The notes beneath the pieces are model-generated. The model did not search any database and had not been told where the DNA came from. It was given only the letters and a program-made list of their open reading frames with translations. Positions 6,469 to 12,950 of a stretch of 15,452 bases of DNA are shown here, one piece after another; within the stretch, counting starts at the first letter, position 1, and each line of letters opens with the position of its first letter. The DNA is from Streptococcus sp. Lineage in GTDB: Bacteria; Bacillota; Bacilli; Lactobacillales; Streptococcaceae. The translations under genes and the position numbers were made by a program. The stretch lies in NCBI GenBank assembly GCA_030825825.1, contig JAPJPE010000019.1:1-15452 (forward strand), written 5' to 3'.

Positions 6469-7461
6469 ATGAAAAAAAGTTTTATCCATCAACAAAAGGA
6501 AATTTCGTTTGTTAAAACGACCTTTACGCAGTATTTAAAAGATAAATTGGACATCATTGAAGTCCAAGGGCCAATTTTGAGCAAGGTCGGAGATGGGATG
6601 CAGGATAATCTTTCTGGGATTGAACATCCGGTATCTGTAAAGGTCCTTCAAATTCCTGATGAGACTTATGAAGTCGTGCATTCACTCGCAAAATGGAAAC
6701 GCCATACCTTGGCCCGTTTTGGTTTTGGCGAAGGAGAAGGTCTCTTTGTCCATATGAAGGCTCTTCGTCCAGATGAAGATTCGCTCGATGCTATCCACTC
6801 CGTTTATGTAGACCAATGGGACTGGGAAAAAGTCATCCCAAATGGTCAACGCAACATCGCCTACCTCAAAGAAACGGTTGAAAAAATCTACAAGGCGATT
6901 CGTTTAACAGAACTAGCAGTAGAAGCGCGTTATGATATTGAGTCAGTTCTTCCAAAACAAATTACCTTCGTTCACACAGAAGAGTTGGTGGAACGCTATC
7001 CAGATTTAACTCCAAAAGAGCGTGAAAATGCCATTGCCAAAGAATTCGGAGCCGTTTTCTTGATCGGGATTGGTGGAGAGCTTGCAGATGGCAAACCACA
7101 TGATGGACGCGCACCTGACTACGATGACTGGACAACAGAATCTGAAAATGGCTACAAGGGATTGAATGGTGATATCCTCGTCTGGAATGATGTCCTAGGT
7201 TCAGCCTTTGAGTTGTCTTCAATGGGGATCCGTGTCGATGAGGAAACGCTTCGCCGTCAAATTGCGATTACAGGAGATCAAGATCGTCTCCAATTAGAGT
7301 GGCACAAGGCCTTGTTAAATGGTCTCTTCCCACTCACAATTGGTGGAGGGATCGGGCAATCTCGTTTGGCCATGTTCTTACTTCGTAAGAAACATATCGG
7401 TGAAGTCCAAACCAGTGTCTGGCCTCAATCTGTCCGCGATGAATATGAAAATATCCTATAA
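6469..7461 (+). CDS. asnA: Aspartate-ammonia ligase (asparagine synthetase A)
   Basis: A 330-residue cytosolic enzyme that makes asparagine from aspartate, ammonia and ATP. It is related to class II aminoacyl-tRNA synthetases. The whole sequence matches AsnA, including VGDGMQDNLSG, LAKWKRHTLARFGF, FGAVFLIGIGGEL and the C-terminal class II motif 3 region TIGGGIGQSRLAMFLL. I use the ATG at 6469, giving the family N-terminus MKKSFIHQQ. TGAGGA lies five bases before it, while the upstream ATG at 6457 has no ribosome site. The gene is monocistronic, with its own promoter and a terminator at 7468-7497. Confidence 0.97.
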   Translation: MKKSFIHQQKEISFVKTTFTQYLKDKLDIIEVQGPILSKVGDGMQDNLSGIEHPVSVKVLQIPDETYEVVHSLAKWKRHTLARFGFGEGEGLFVHMKALRPDEDSLDAIHSVYVDQWDWEKVIPNGQRNIAYLKETVEKIYKAIRLTELAVEARYDIESVLPKQITFVHTEELVERYPDLTPKERENAIAKEFGAVFLIGIGGELADGKPHDGRAPDYDDWTTESENGYKGLNGDILVWNDVLGSAFELSSMGIRVDEETLRRQIAITGDQDRLQLEWHKALLNGLFPLTIGGGIGQSRLAMFLLRKKHIGEVQTSVWPQSVRDEYENIL

Positions 7462-7467
7462 TGGATG

Positions 7468-7497
7468 AAAGAGTCGAGCAGAGAGCTCGGCTCTTTT
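7468..7497 (+). terminator. Rho-independent terminator after asnA
   Basis: A 12-bp stem (AAAGAGTCGAGC 7468-7479 with GCTCGGCTCTTT 7485-7496, one G-T pair) has an AGAGA loop and ends in a short run of four T. The tail is short, so some read-through into rsmD is possible. Confidence 0.75.
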
Positions 7498-7541
7498 AAT
7501 TGTCGCTTGACCATATCAAATCGCAATTTTCTGATTTTTTT

Positions 7542-7550
7542 TGGTATAAT
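7542..7550 (+). promoter_or_regulatory. Extended -10 promoter directly before rsmD
   Basis: TGGTATAAT is an extended -10 with a perfect TATAAT at 7545-7550. The rsmD ATG at 7558 lies seven bases after it, where transcription should start. The -35 region is poor (TCGCAA at best). Confidence 0.7.
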
Positions 7551-7557
7551 GGTCCCT

Positions 7558-8097
7558 ATGAAAATAGTATCTGGAACCTATGGGGGACGTCCCCTCAAAA
7601 CACTTGAAGGAAAAACAACCAGGCCGACTTCTGATAAGGTTAGAGGAGCCATGTTCAATATGATTGGTCCTTACTTTGATGGCGGAAGAGTGCTGGATCT
7701 CTATGCAGGAAGCGGTGGCCTCTCTATTGAGGCAGTCTCTCGAGGCATGTCAGAGGCGGTTCTAGTGGAAAGAGACCGCAGAGCGCAGGAAATCGTGGCA
7801 GCCAATATTGCTATGACCAAGGAAAAGGAACGGTTTCAACTACTAAAAATGGAGGCCAAGCAAGCCTTGGGGCTTCTAACGGGCACCTTTGATCTGGTTT
7901 TCTTAGACCCGCCTTATGCCAAGGAAGAGATTGTCCGCGATATCGAAACCTTGTGCGAGCGCCATCTCTTATCAGAAAACATCATGATTGTGTGCGAAAC
8001 CGATAAACATGTAGAACTTCCTGAGGAAATCGGACAAGTGGGAATCTGGAAAGAAAAAATCTATGGAATTAGTAAGGTAACAGTATATGTCAGATAG
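7558..8097 (+). CDS. rsmD: 16S rRNA m2G966 methyltransferase RsmD
   Basis: A 179-residue SAM-dependent methyltransferase that modifies guanine 966 of 16S rRNA. The N-terminus MKIVSGTYGGRPLKTLEGKTTRPTSDKVRGAMFN is typical (residues 1-34). Motif I is VLDLYAGSGGLSIEA (about residues 46-60), and the catalytic motif IV is FLDPPY near residues 117-122. In-frame codons upstream (from 7465) would add a non-conserved extension lying in the terminator and promoter, so I start at 7558. No Shine-Dalgarno sequence is present and the -10 box is seven bases away, so the message is probably leaderless. The gene overlaps coaD by 11 bases. Confidence 0.95.
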   Translation: MKIVSGTYGGRPLKTLEGKTTRPTSDKVRGAMFNMIGPYFDGGRVLDLYAGSGGLSIEAVSRGMSEAVLVERDRRAQEIVAANIAMTKEKERFQLLKMEAKQALGLLTGTFDLVFLDPPYAKEEIVRDIETLCERHLLSENIMIVCETDKHVELPEEIGQVGIWKEKIYGISKVTVYVR

Positions 8098-8575
8098 AAG
8101 TGGATTGTTTACAGGATCGTTTGATCCGATTACCATTGGGCATGTGCAATTGATCGAGCGGGCGAGCCGCTTGTTTGACCGTGTCTATGTCGGAATTTTT
8201 TATAATCCGGAAAAAGTCGGACTCTTTTCTATTGAGCAGCGCGTGCGCATGGTAGAAGGGGCCTTGGCTCATTTGGAAAATGTTGAAATTGTGACGTCAA
8301 CTCAAGAATTGGCTGTGACAGTGGCACGCAATCTTGGTGTGGTGACCTTGATCCGGGGCTTGCGCAATGCACAGGATTTGGTTTACGAAGCCAATATGGA
8401 TTATTTTAATCACCAGTTGGCACCTGAATTGGAGACCATTTATCTCTATGCTCAGCCTCCTTACCAGGCCATTAGTTCAACGCGTATTCGAGAGTTGCTG
8501 GCTTTTCAGCAGGATATCTCACCTTATGTCCCAGAGAGTGTAATGGAGGAAATTAAAGATGACACAAGCGAATAA
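8087..8575 (+). CDS. coaD: Phosphopantetheine adenylyltransferase
   Basis: A 162-residue enzyme that transfers AMP from ATP to 4'-phosphopantetheine to form dephospho-CoA, the penultimate step of CoA synthesis. The nucleotidyltransferase signature GSFDPITIGH (residues 10-19) holds the T/HxGH motif. LIRGLRN (about 89-95) and ISSTRIREL (about 129-137) complete the active site. The start lies inside rsmD (11-base overlap), with AAGGT about nine bases upstream. It overlaps the next gene by 17 bases. rsmD-coaD-sepM is a common order in streptococci. Confidence 0.96.
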   Translation: MSDRSGLFTGSFDPITIGHVQLIERASRLFDRVYVGIFYNPEKVGLFSIEQRVRMVEGALAHLENVEIVTSTQELAVTVARNLGVVTLIRGLRNAQDLVYEANMDYFNHQLAPELETIYLYAQPPYQAISSTRIRELLAFQQDISPYVPESVMEEIKDDTSE

Positions 8576-9641
8576 ACCAAGCTTGACCCCTAAAAAGAAA
8601 AAAGGACGGTTGAAAGAATACCGATGGCCGATTGCAGGAGTTCTTTTCTTGCTTCTCTTGCTAGCTGCTTTTGTGATCCGCCTTCCCTATTATATTGAGA
8701 TGCCGGGAACGGCAGAAGATATTCGATCCGTCATGACAGTGGATGGAAAAATAGATACCAAGTCAGGATCTTATGATTTTGTAACCGTCGCAGTGAAAGA
8801 AGCAACTCCGGCTGATTTGATCTATGCATGGGCGACACCTTTTACAGACATCTATTCTGCCAAGGATATGACCGGTGGTAGTTCGAGCCAAGAATTCACG
8901 CGAATCAACCAATTCTATATGGAAACCTCGCAAAATATGGCCATCTACCAAGGATTGAAGACAGCTGGCAAAGAAACCCAGATGGACTTTCTAGGAGTCT
9001 ATGTCATGCAGGTAGCAGATGACTCGACCTTTAAAGGAGTCTTGAACATTGCGGATACTGTCACCGGTGTGAATGGTAAGACCTTTAAGAGTTCCAAAGA
9101 ATTGATTGACTATGTTGGTTCTCAAAAAATTGGCGATCCTGTTTCGGTGACCTATATTGAGGATGGACAAACCAAGACCGCAGACGGAAAGATCATCAAA
9201 TTGACCAATGGGAAAAACGGAATTGGGATTAGCCTGATCGACCGAACCGAAGCCAAAGGCGATGTTCCTGTCCAGTTTGCGACAGCTGGCATCGGTGGCC
9301 CAAGTGCCGGTATGATGTTTAGCCTAGCCATCTACACTCAAGTGGCTGATCCAGATCTTCGTCAGGGACGTCATATTGCAGGAACAGGAACCATTAACCA
9401 AGATGGAACGGTTGGCGATATCGGTGGGATTGACAAGAAAGTCGTTGCAGCTGATAAAGAAGGAGCAGAAATTTTCTTTGCCCCTAATAACCCTGTTTCC
9501 AAAGAAGAAAAGAAAGCTAATCCCAAGGCTAAATCAAACTACGAAACCGCTAAAGAAGCCGCGAAACAAATTCATTCGAAGATGAAAATTGTGCCCGTCA
9601 AAACCCTTCAAGACGCTATTGATTATTTGAAAAAGAAGTAG
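8559..9641 (+). CDS. sepM: SepM-like membrane protease (PDZ plus Lon-type domain)
   Basis: A 360-residue membrane-anchored serine protease facing outward. A basic N-terminus (residues 12-22) precedes one transmembrane helix (about 24-41). A PDZ-like region (about 140-210) is followed by a Lon-type proteolytic domain. The catalytic dyad is S249 in GGPSAGM and K294 in GDIGGIDKK. There is no ATPase domain. Orthologues in Streptococcus mutans (SepM) trim the competence-stimulating peptide; the substrate here is unknown. GGAGGA lies about ten bases before the ATG, which sits 17 bases inside coaD. The message ends at the hairpin at 9739-9766. Confidence 0.9.
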   Translation: MTQANKPSLTPKKKKGRLKEYRWPIAGVLFLLLLLAAFVIRLPYYIEMPGTAEDIRSVMTVDGKIDTKSGSYDFVTVAVKEATPADLIYAWATPFTDIYSAKDMTGGSSSQEFTRINQFYMETSQNMAIYQGLKTAGKETQMDFLGVYVMQVADDSTFKGVLNIADTVTGVNGKTFKSSKELIDYVGSQKIGDPVSVTYIEDGQTKTADGKIIKLTNGKNGIGISLIDRTEAKGDVPVQFATAGIGGPSAGMMFSLAIYTQVADPDLRQGRHIAGTGTINQDGTVGDIGGIDKKVVAADKEGAEIFFAPNNPVSKEEKKANPKAKSNYETAKEAAKQIHSKMKIVPVKTLQDAIDYLKKK

Positions 9642-9661
9642 AAGTATCTTGCTAGATTAGT

Positions 9662-9681
9662 CTCATACTTGAAAGTATGAG
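9662..9681 (+). repeat. Short perfect hairpin after sepM
   Basis: CTCATACT (9662-9669) and AGTATGAG (9674-9681) form an 8-bp stem with a TGAA tetraloop. No T run follows, so it is not a terminator by itself. It may protect the 3' end of the sepM message. Confidence 0.45.
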
Positions 9682-9738
9682 CTGATGTTGGCAGATAGAA
9701 AGATTCATCTTCTAATCAAATTCAAGTTTTTGCTTATC

Positions 9739-9766
9739 AATCTCTCTATTTTTAGAGGGATTTTTT
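9739..9766 (+). terminator. Rho-independent terminator after sepM
   Basis: A 10-bp stem (AATCTCTCTA 9739-9748 with TAGAGGGATT 9753-9762, one G-T pair) has a TTTT loop and T's to 9766. A TATACT at 9770-9775 just beyond may be the -10 box of ccdA, but no good -35 box accompanies it. Confidence 0.8.
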
Positions 9767-9803
9767 CTTTATACTGGTATCAGAAAGAAAGGGAGGTAGT
9801 GAA

Positions 9804-10514
9804 ATGATTCAAACCAGTTTGTTTTCCATTTCAGTATTCTTAGCGGGAGTTCTATCCTTTTTCTCCCCATGTATTTTGCCACTGATGCCAGTCTATGTAG
9901 GAATTCTATTGGATTCTGAACGTGTGAAAACTGTTCGGATTTTGGGAAGAGATATTTCTTGGTACGGCTTGGTGAAGACGCTTTGTTTTATCGCAGGTCT
10001 ATCAACTGTATTTCTCATCCTAGGTTATGGTGCAGGTGCCCTTGGTCAGGTACTCTATGCTCCCTGGTTCCGTTACCTACTAGGAGGGATTGTCATCTTA
10101 TTGGGAATCCATCAGATGGGCCTCATCAATCTTCAGCAACTCCAAAAACAAAAGAGTATCCAACTGAAGAAGGACGAAAAACGCAATGAATTCTTCAATG
10201 CTTTTCTGATAGGGGTCACCTTCAGTTTTGGTTGGACTCCTTGTGTCGGACCAGTTTTGAGCTCTGTTTTAGCCATTGCCGCTTCTGGAGGAGATGGGGC
10301 TTTACAAGGCGCTCTCCTGATGCTGGTCTATACATTAGGCTTGGCGTTACCCTTCTTAGTCTTGGCTCTAGCTTCTAGCTGGGTTCTACAACATTTTGCT
10401 AAACTCAAGCCCCATATGGGGACCTTGAAAAAAATTGGTGGTGCCCTCATCATCTTGATGGGCATCTTGCTGATGCTAGGAAATCTTAATAGCCTCGCAT
10501 CCCTGTTTCACTAA
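9804..10514 (+). CDS. ccdA: CcdA-family membrane thiol-disulfide carrier
   Basis: A 236-residue integral membrane protein with about six transmembrane helices (roughly 8-30, 57-78, 88-108, 131-156, 165-190 and 208-230). The redox cysteines are C23 in FFSPCILPLMP and C147 in GWTPCVGPVL, the hallmark of CcdA and the DsbD core. It would carry electrons from cytosolic thioredoxin across the membrane to the thioredoxin-fold lipoprotein two genes downstream and so to MsrAB. This corresponds to pneumococcal CcdA2. A strong GGGAGG site lies before the ATG. The next gene starts 26 bases after the stop, so the two are cotranscribed. Confidence 0.93.
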   Translation: MIQTSLFSISVFLAGVLSFFSPCILPLMPVYVGILLDSERVKTVRILGRDISWYGLVKTLCFIAGLSTVFLILGYGAGALGQVLYAPWFRYLLGGIVILLGIHQMGLINLQQLQKQKSIQLKKDEKRNEFFNAFLIGVTFSFGWTPCVGPVLSSVLAIAASGGDGALQGALLMLVYTLGLALPFLVLALASSWVLQHFAKLKPHMGTLKKIGGALIILMGILLMLGNLNSLASLFH

Positions 10515-10540
10515 TCTTGAATGATTAAAGGAGAAAAATC

Positions 10541-10861
10541 ATGAAAAAAATTCTTGCACTTTCTATTGCTACACTTAGCATCGTCACTTTAGCAGCTTGT
10601 TCTGGACAGAAATCAGATTCAGACATGAAAAAAACGGACGATAGTAGTATGATGAAGAAGGACGATATGAAGAAGGATGACATGAAGGATTCGTCCATGT
10701 CCGATGATAAAATGAAAAAAGAAGACATGAAAGATTCATCTATGATGTCTGACAGCAGTTCTGAAATGAAGGATGATATGAAAAAAGATGAGATGAAATC
10801 CAGCGATTCAGAAATGAAAGATGAAAAGAGTGGATCATCTGATATGAAATCAGACAACTAA
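10541..10861 (+). CDS. Methionine-rich MKKDD-repeat lipoprotein
   Basis: A 106-residue protein with a lipoprotein signal peptide (residues 1-19) and lipobox LAAC, lipidated at C20. The 87-residue mature part is almost only Met, Lys, Asp, Ser and Glu, with no aromatic residue. It contains 15 methionines (about 17 percent). Methionines 38, 43, 48, 53, 58, 63 and 68 are exactly five apart, in units such as MKKDD, MKDSS and MKKED. This resembles small exported pentapeptide MXKDX-repeat proteins. It should be unstructured and surface-tethered. It lies between the Msr electron carrier CcdA and the thioredoxin-fold/MsrAB genes, which suggests a sacrificial methionine pool. AAAGGAG is well spaced from the start. 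Confidence 0.85.
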   Translation: MKKILALSIATLSIVTLAACSGQKSDSDMKKTDDSSMMKKDDMKKDDMKDSSMSDDKMKKEDMKDSSMMSDSSSEMKDDMKKDEMKSSDSEMKDEKSGSSDMKSDN

Positions 10862-10876
10862 TGAAAGAAGGGAGAG

Positions 10877-10893
10877 GTCATCTGAGGATGACT
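10877..10893 (+). repeat. 17-base direct repeat, copy 1
   Basis: GTCATCTGAGGATGACT is identical to copy 2 at 11154-11170. Each copy folds as GTCATC-TGAG-GATGAC, a 6-bp stem with a TGAG tetraloop. A third GTCATC at 10909-10914 offers an alternative partner for GATGAC. Confidence 0.85.
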
Positions 10894-10917
10894 CAGATTG
10901 AAGACAACGTCATCTTA

Positions 10918-11055
10918 GAAACTTTCCTTAAGTGAGTACGGACGTCAGCGAACTTCGAAGAAGTTCCATGACTTAGTTTTGGACCTGAAGTTCCAAAACT
11001 CCCGGGTGTTAGAAACACTAATGTTTCTAACACTTTTCTCACGGCGGAAAGTTTC
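10918..11055 (+). ncRNA. Candidate structured RNA element (multi-branched)
   Basis: The ends GAAACTTTCC (10918-10927) and GGAAAGTTTC (11046-11055) pair perfectly over 10 bp. Inside, GTGAG (10932-10936) pairs with CTCAC (11038-11042). Within that junction are three hairpins: GAACTTC/GAAGTTC (10950-10966, loop GAA), AGTTTTGGA/TCCAAAACT (10975-11000) and GTGTTAGAAACA/TGTTTCTAACAC (11006-11033, loop CTAA). A second GAAGTTC at 10987-10993 could replace the first as partner of GAACTTC, a possible switch. I do not recognise a known riboswitch. It could be a cis-regulator, a small RNA or a folded repetitive element. Confidence 0.6.
11006..11037 (+). terminator. Intrinsic terminator or attenuator inside the redox operon
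   Basis: A 12-bp perfect stem (11006-11017 with 11022-11033) has a CTAA tetraloop and is followed by TTTT. It is the third hairpin of the structured element. It would reduce or end transcription between the lipoprotein gene and the thioredoxin-fold gene. Confidence 0.6.
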
Positions 11056-11153
11056 AGTGTGTATTTCAATGTACCTAATATGCTTTCTCATTTTATGTTT
11101 ATAGCACTACTTAGGTTTGTTTTATGTTAAAAAACAGTTTGTCTGCATTCTAA

Positions 11154-11170
11154 GTCATCTGAGGATGACT
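11154..11170 (+). repeat. 17-base direct repeat, copy 2
   Basis: Identical to 10877-10893. With the preceding A the stem grows to 7 bp (AGTCATC-TGAG-GATGACT). It ends 27 bases before the start of the thioredoxin-fold gene, so the hairpin would sit in its leader. Confidence 0.85.
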
Positions 11171-11197
11171 TTCCCTTTGTCTAAAGAGGTGATAATG

Positions 11198-11758
11198 ATG
11201 AAAAAATTAGCTTTAGTAGCTACTGGGTTCGTATGCGCTGGACTTCTGGGCGCTTGTTCAAGCCAAGGAATGGCCACTTCCACCAAAGACATGAGCCAAC
11301 AAACAGCCAAGGCTGGGGATAGGCAACCATCTGGCAAGAAAGTGAAGGATGTTAGCCTGCAAGGAGTGGATGGCAAGACCTACCGATTATCCGATTACAA
11401 AGGGAAGAAAGTTTACCTCAAATTTTGGGCTTCCTGGTGCTCAATCTGTCTTTCAACATTAGGCGACACAAATGATTTAGCAAAGGCAGAGGAGGGTAAG
11501 GATTATGTGGTCTTATCCGTTGTAGCTCCAACCTTTAATGGTGAAAAATCGGAAGCAGATTTCAAAAACTGGTACCAGTCTTTGGATTACAAGGATTTCC
11601 CAGTCTTGATGGACAGTAAGGGCGACTTGCTCAAAGAGTATGGGATTCGCTCTTATCCATCTGCTCTCTTTATTGCGAGCGATGGAACTCTCGCTAAGAC
11701 CCATATCGGTTATATGAGCAAGGAAGACATCGTTCAGACTCTAAAAGAAATGAAGTAA
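11198..11758 (+). CDS. etrx2: Thioredoxin-fold lipoprotein (Etrx2/TlpA-like)
   Basis: A 186-residue surface lipoprotein with a signal peptide and lipobox LGAC (C20). A TlpA/ResA-like thioredoxin domain covers about residues 48-184. The active site is W80-C81-S-I-C84, and the cis-proline is P154 in RSYPSALF. By homology with pneumococcal Etrx2 it takes electrons from CcdA and reduces the methionine sulfoxide reductase encoded next. The frame is open further upstream, but GAGGTGAT at 11186-11193 marks the start at ATG 11198 or the adjacent ATG 11195. I prefer 11198 for spacing. The stop lies 12 bases before msrAB, so the two are cotranscribed. A 333-base structured gap separates it from the lipoprotein gene. 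Confidence 0.92.
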   Translation: MKKLALVATGFVCAGLLGACSSQGMATSTKDMSQQTAKAGDRQPSGKKVKDVSLQGVDGKTYRLSDYKGKKVYLKFWASWCSICLSTLGDTNDLAKAEEGKDYVVLSVVAPTFNGEKSEADFKNWYQSLDYKDFPVLMDSKGDLLKEYGIRSYPSALFIASDGTLAKTHIGYMSKEDIVQTLKEMK

Positions 11759-11770
11759 GGAGGACATAAA

Positions 11771-12892
11771 ATGGAAACAAAATGGAAACTCATTTCCATT
11801 CTTTTAGTGGGGCTATTTTGTTTTGGAATCTTTTTCCTTATCAAAGGATCCATGGCCTTTGATTCGTCAGATGCGACGACTGAGCAGATCAAAAAAGCAT
11901 CGATGAGTCAGACTCCAGTAGTCAAAAAAGAAACAAATGAAAAGGTTGATCCAAAGGATCAACGCGAAATTTATTTGGCTGGTGGTTGCTTCTGGGGCGT
12001 AGAGGAATATTTCTCCCGTGTTCCAGGTGTGATTGATGCTGTATCAGGCTACGCCAATGGGAAGGGAGATACAACCCAGTATGAATTGGTCCCTCAAACA
12101 GGCCATGCCGAAACAGTTCACATCACATACAATGTCAAGCAGGTATCTCTGAAAGAATTGCTCCTGCACTATTTCCGGATTATCGACCCAACGTCGAAGA
12201 ATCGTCAAGGAAACGATCAAGGGACTCAATACCGAACAGGTGTCTATTATGTCTCTCAAGAAGACCTTCCAACCATTAACCAAGTCTTTGATGAAGTAGC
12301 AAAGAAATACGACAAACCGTTAGCAGTGGAAAAAGAGCCACTGACCAATTTCATCCAGGCGGAAGATTACCACCAGGATTATCTAAAGAAACATCCGAAT
12401 GGGTACTGCCATATTGATGTCAATCAAGCTTCTTATCCAGTGATTGATGCTAGTCGCTACTCCAAGCCAAGTGATGAGGAGATCAAAAAGAAATTGAGCC
12501 CAGAAGAATATGCGGTGACACAAAAAAATGATACCGAACGGGCCTTCTCCAATCGGTACTGGGATCAGTTTGATGCCGGTATTTATGTAGATGTCGTGAC
12601 CGGTGAGCCGCTCTTTTCCTCTAAGGATAAATTTGATTCTGGATGTGGTTGGCCAAGTTTCAGTCGGCCTATTAGTCCTGATGTGGCAATCTATAAGGAG
12701 GATAAGAGTTTCAATATGACTCGGACAGAAGTTCGGAGCCGTGTGGGAAATTCCCATCTGGGCCATGTTTTTACAGATGGACCCAAGGAAAAAGGAGGTC
12801 TTCGCTATTGTATCAATAGTTTGTCTATTACCTTCATTCCCAAAGCAGAAATGAAAGAAAAGGGCTACGGTTATTTATTAGACTATGTCTGA
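11771..12892 (+). CDS. msrAB: Membrane-anchored methionine sulfoxide reductase MsrA-MsrB fusion
   Basis: A 373-residue fusion. A single N-terminal membrane helix (about residues 7-24) and a linker precede MsrA (about 64-220, catalytic C73 in GGCFWG). MsrB follows (about 235-370), with GCGWPSF at 291-297 and catalytic C347 in RYCINSLSITF. MsrA reduces the S form and MsrB the R form of methionine sulfoxide in surface proteins. C292 (GCGWPSF) may be the MsrB resolving cysteine. Electrons should come from the thioredoxin-fold lipoprotein encoded just upstream. A strong AGGAGG lies seven bases before the ATG. The stop codon overlaps the -35 region of the two-component system. Confidence 0.95.
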   Translation: METKWKLISILLVGLFCFGIFFLIKGSMAFDSSDATTEQIKKASMSQTPVVKKETNEKVDPKDQREIYLAGGCFWGVEEYFSRVPGVIDAVSGYANGKGDTTQYELVPQTGHAETVHITYNVKQVSLKELLLHYFRIIDPTSKNRQGNDQGTQYRTGVYYVSQEDLPTINQVFDEVAKKYDKPLAVEKEPLTNFIQAEDYHQDYLKKHPNGYCHIDVNQASYPVIDASRYSKPSDEEIKKKLSPEEYAVTQKNDTERAFSNRYWDQFDAGIYVDVVTGEPLFSSKDKFDSGCGWPSFSRPISPDVAIYKEDKSFNMTRTEVRSRVGNSHLGHVFTDGPKEKGGLRYCINSLSITFIPKAEMKEKGYGYLLDYV

Positions 12893-12920
12893 GACAATTC
12901 AGTCTATAACTTGCTATAAT
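12891..12920 (+). promoter_or_regulatory. Promoter of the two-component system
   Basis: GAGACA (12891-12896, overlapping the msrAB stop) and TATAAT (12915-12920) are separated by 18 bases. The -10 is perfect and lies inside the inverted repeat at 12911-12931. Read-through from msrAB is also possible, because no terminator separates them. Confidence 0.6.
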
Positions 12921-12931
12921 AAGTATAGCAA
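12911..12931 (+). promoter_or_regulatory. Inverted repeat over the response-regulator promoter
   Basis: The perfect 8-bp arms TTGCTATA (12911-12918) and TATAGCAA (12924-12931) are separated by five bases. They contain the -10 box and the expected transcription start. No T run follows, so it fits an operator better than a terminator. Confidence 0.55.
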
Positions 12932-12950
12932 AAACAAGTAGGTGAAAGAC

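Larger units (their letters stand above)
10862..11197 (+). other. 336-base non-coding gap with strong secondary structure
   Basis: I find no convincing gene here. The best frame is a 15-codon ORF at 10888-10935 (MTQIEDNVILETFLK) without a usable ribosome site. The gap holds two 17-base direct repeats (10877-10893 and 11154-11170), a nested multi-hairpin element (10918-11055) and an A/T-rich tail (11060-11150). No clear sigma-A promoter is visible, though one for the downstream genes may hide in the A/T-rich tail. Confidence 0.7.

Noticed and set aside
7465..7557. 31-residue extension of RsmD
   Set aside because: It reads through the asnA terminator and the rsmD promoter and is not part of the family N-terminus.
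10525..10857. 110-residue open frame on the minus strand opposite the Met-rich lipoprotein
   Set aside because: It is a low-complexity mirror of the repetitive Met/Lys/Asp codons, with no ribosome site and no family resemblance.
10888..10935. 15-codon ORF MTQIEDNVILETFLK
   Set aside because: The only GAGG lies directly against the ATG and the frame ends within the structured element. It is too short to support as a gene.
11117..11197. N-terminal extension of the thioredoxin-fold lipoprotein from a TTG or from ATG 11165
   Set aside because: It would place about 10 to 27 residues before a clear lipoprotein signal peptide, and the GAGGTGAT ribosome site fits the ATGs at 11195/11198.
10862..11197. 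Known riboswitch (T-box, SAM/SMK box) in the redox operon gap
   Set aside because: I see no T-box antiterminator motif (TGGNACC) and no SMK-type ribosome-site pairing. The hairpin pattern does not match classes I know.
12942..12950. GTG start nine bases upstream for the response regulator
   Set aside because: The GTG is part of the AGGTGA ribosome site for the ATG at 12951, which also gives the normal receiver-domain N-terminus.
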